Positions 5,358 to 5,906 of a DNA stretch of 5,906 bases are shown one piece after another. The stretch lies in assembly GCA_024641805.1 (NCBI GenBank), contig JAHECJ010000157.1:1-5906 (forward strand). The letters are read 5' to 3'. Made by a program: the position numbers and the translations under genes. Numbering within the stretch: the stretch's first letter is position 1; every line of letters starts with the position of its first letter. The notes under the pieces were generated by a model. It ran no database searches. It was not told the DNA's origin and was given only the letters and a program-made list of their open reading frames with translations. The stretch is from Desulfococcus sp. Lineage in GTDB: Bacteria; Desulfobacterota; Desulfobacteria; Desulfobacterales; Desulfosalsimonadaceae.

Positions 5358-5906
5358 ATGCCGGGCTCGACTCTTAAAACAAACGATTTAGAAATCATTC
5401 AGCGAATTGTGGGCGGTGATGTCAATGCGTTTGAAACCATTTTGGATAAATACAAAAAATATGTTTTTGCCATTGTTCAGCGTCATGTTCCCGGTGAATA
5501 TATTGAAGATACCGTTCAGGATGTATTCATCAAAATATACAAAGCGCTGCCGGGGTTTAACAACCAAAGCAGCTTTAAGCACTGGATGACGTCAATCGTC
5601 ATCCGGACATGTTTTGATGTGTTACGCAAAAAATACCGATCAAAAGAGATTACCGTCAGCGCCCTGGCTGACAAGGACCAGGAAGCATTTGAAAAAAAGT
5701 TGTCCGACCAGGCAAAGTCAGCTTATTACGAAAACCATTCCATTAAAGAAACAAAAGAATTGCTGGAATGGGCGCTGGCGCACTTGAGCCCGGAAAACAA
5801 AATTCTGGTTGAGCTGATCTATCTTGAAGGGTATTCAACCAGGGAAGCTGCGGATCTGCTAGGATGGAGCATCGCAAATGTGAAAATCCGCTCTTTCCGG
5901 TGCCGG
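5358..5906 (+). CDS. ECF-type RNA polymerase sigma factor (sigma-70 family), 3' end outside the window
   Basis: The visible 183 residues have the two-domain plan of an extracytoplasmic-function sigma factor. Sigma-2 spans about 21-94: core-binding segment EDTVQDVF at 50-57 and region 2.3/2.4 with FKHWMTSIVIRTCFDVLRKK at 73-92, which melts and reads the -10 element. A charged linker (95-133) leads to sigma-4 (134-183), where the helix-turn-helix YSTREAADLLG...VKIRSFRCR reads the -35 element. ECF proteins are usually 170-200 residues, so only a short tail is missing. The ATG at 5358 is the first start after an in-frame TGA, but no clear ribosome binding site precedes it, so initiation may be weak. 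It follows the Spy-like gene on the same strand; an anti-sigma factor would be expected next, beyond the edge. Its ECF subgroup and regulon cannot be told from here. Confidence 0.93.
   Translation, partial: MPGSTLKTNDLEIIQRIVGGDVNAFETILDKYKKYVFAIVQRHVPGEYIEDTVQDVFIKIYKALPGFNNQSSFKHWMTSIVIRTCFDVLRKKYRSKEITVSALADKDQEAFEKKLSDQAKSAYYENHSIKETKELLEWALAHLSPENKILVELIYLEGYSTREAADLLGWSIANVKIRSFRCR

Noticed and set aside
5388..5589. Overlapping short frames on both strands inside the sigma factor
   Set aside because: Both are shadows of the sigma-2 region, which shows its family motifs in the frame starting at 5358.

Overview
The window looks like chromosomal DNA from a Gram-negative bacterium of moderate GC content. 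It encodes a periplasmic Spy-like protein, an ECF sigma factor, a small single-cluster ferredoxin and a large acyl-reductase-like enzyme. My best guess is an anaerobic member of the Desulfobacterota (Desulfobacterales-like). This rests on gene content and protein flavour only; no phylogenetic marker is present. I see no rRNA, tRNA, CRISPR array, transposase or phage gene.

Left part, minus strand (1-2354): a two-gene operon. A small ferredoxin gene (2103-2354) is followed after 14 bases by a large gene that starts at GTG 2088 and runs off the left edge, with at least 696 codons open. Its C-terminal half aligns by eye along its whole length with the cyanobacterial long-chain acyl-ACP reductase (AAR) family, and it keeps the Rossmann motif and the Cys that carries the acyl group. 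Its N-terminal ~310 residues form a separate domain that resembles proteins often auto-annotated as 'quinate 5-dehydrogenase'. This fused enzyme is the most interesting object in the window.

Middle (2355-4340): a non-coding stretch of about 480 bases holds several inverted repeats and a possible structured element. Upstream of it lies a complete glycerol kinase gene, glpK (2838-4340, minus), with no glpF or glpD beside it in the window. Glycerol kinase and a fatty-acyl reductase on the same strand could reflect a lipid theme (glycerolipid, ether-lipid or aldehyde metabolism), but the gap suggests separate transcripts, so the link is only a hypothesis.

Right part, plus strand (4341-5906): an AT-rich divergent promoter region of about 220 bases, then a secreted Spy/CpxP/ZraP-like protein with a Met/His/Cys-rich N-terminus (4562-5161). 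A 196-base spacer with three inverted repeats follows, and then an ECF sigma factor that is cut by the right edge (5358-5906). A periplasmic Spy-like protein next to an ECF sigma factor recalls envelope-stress or metal-sensing modules such as cnrYXH.
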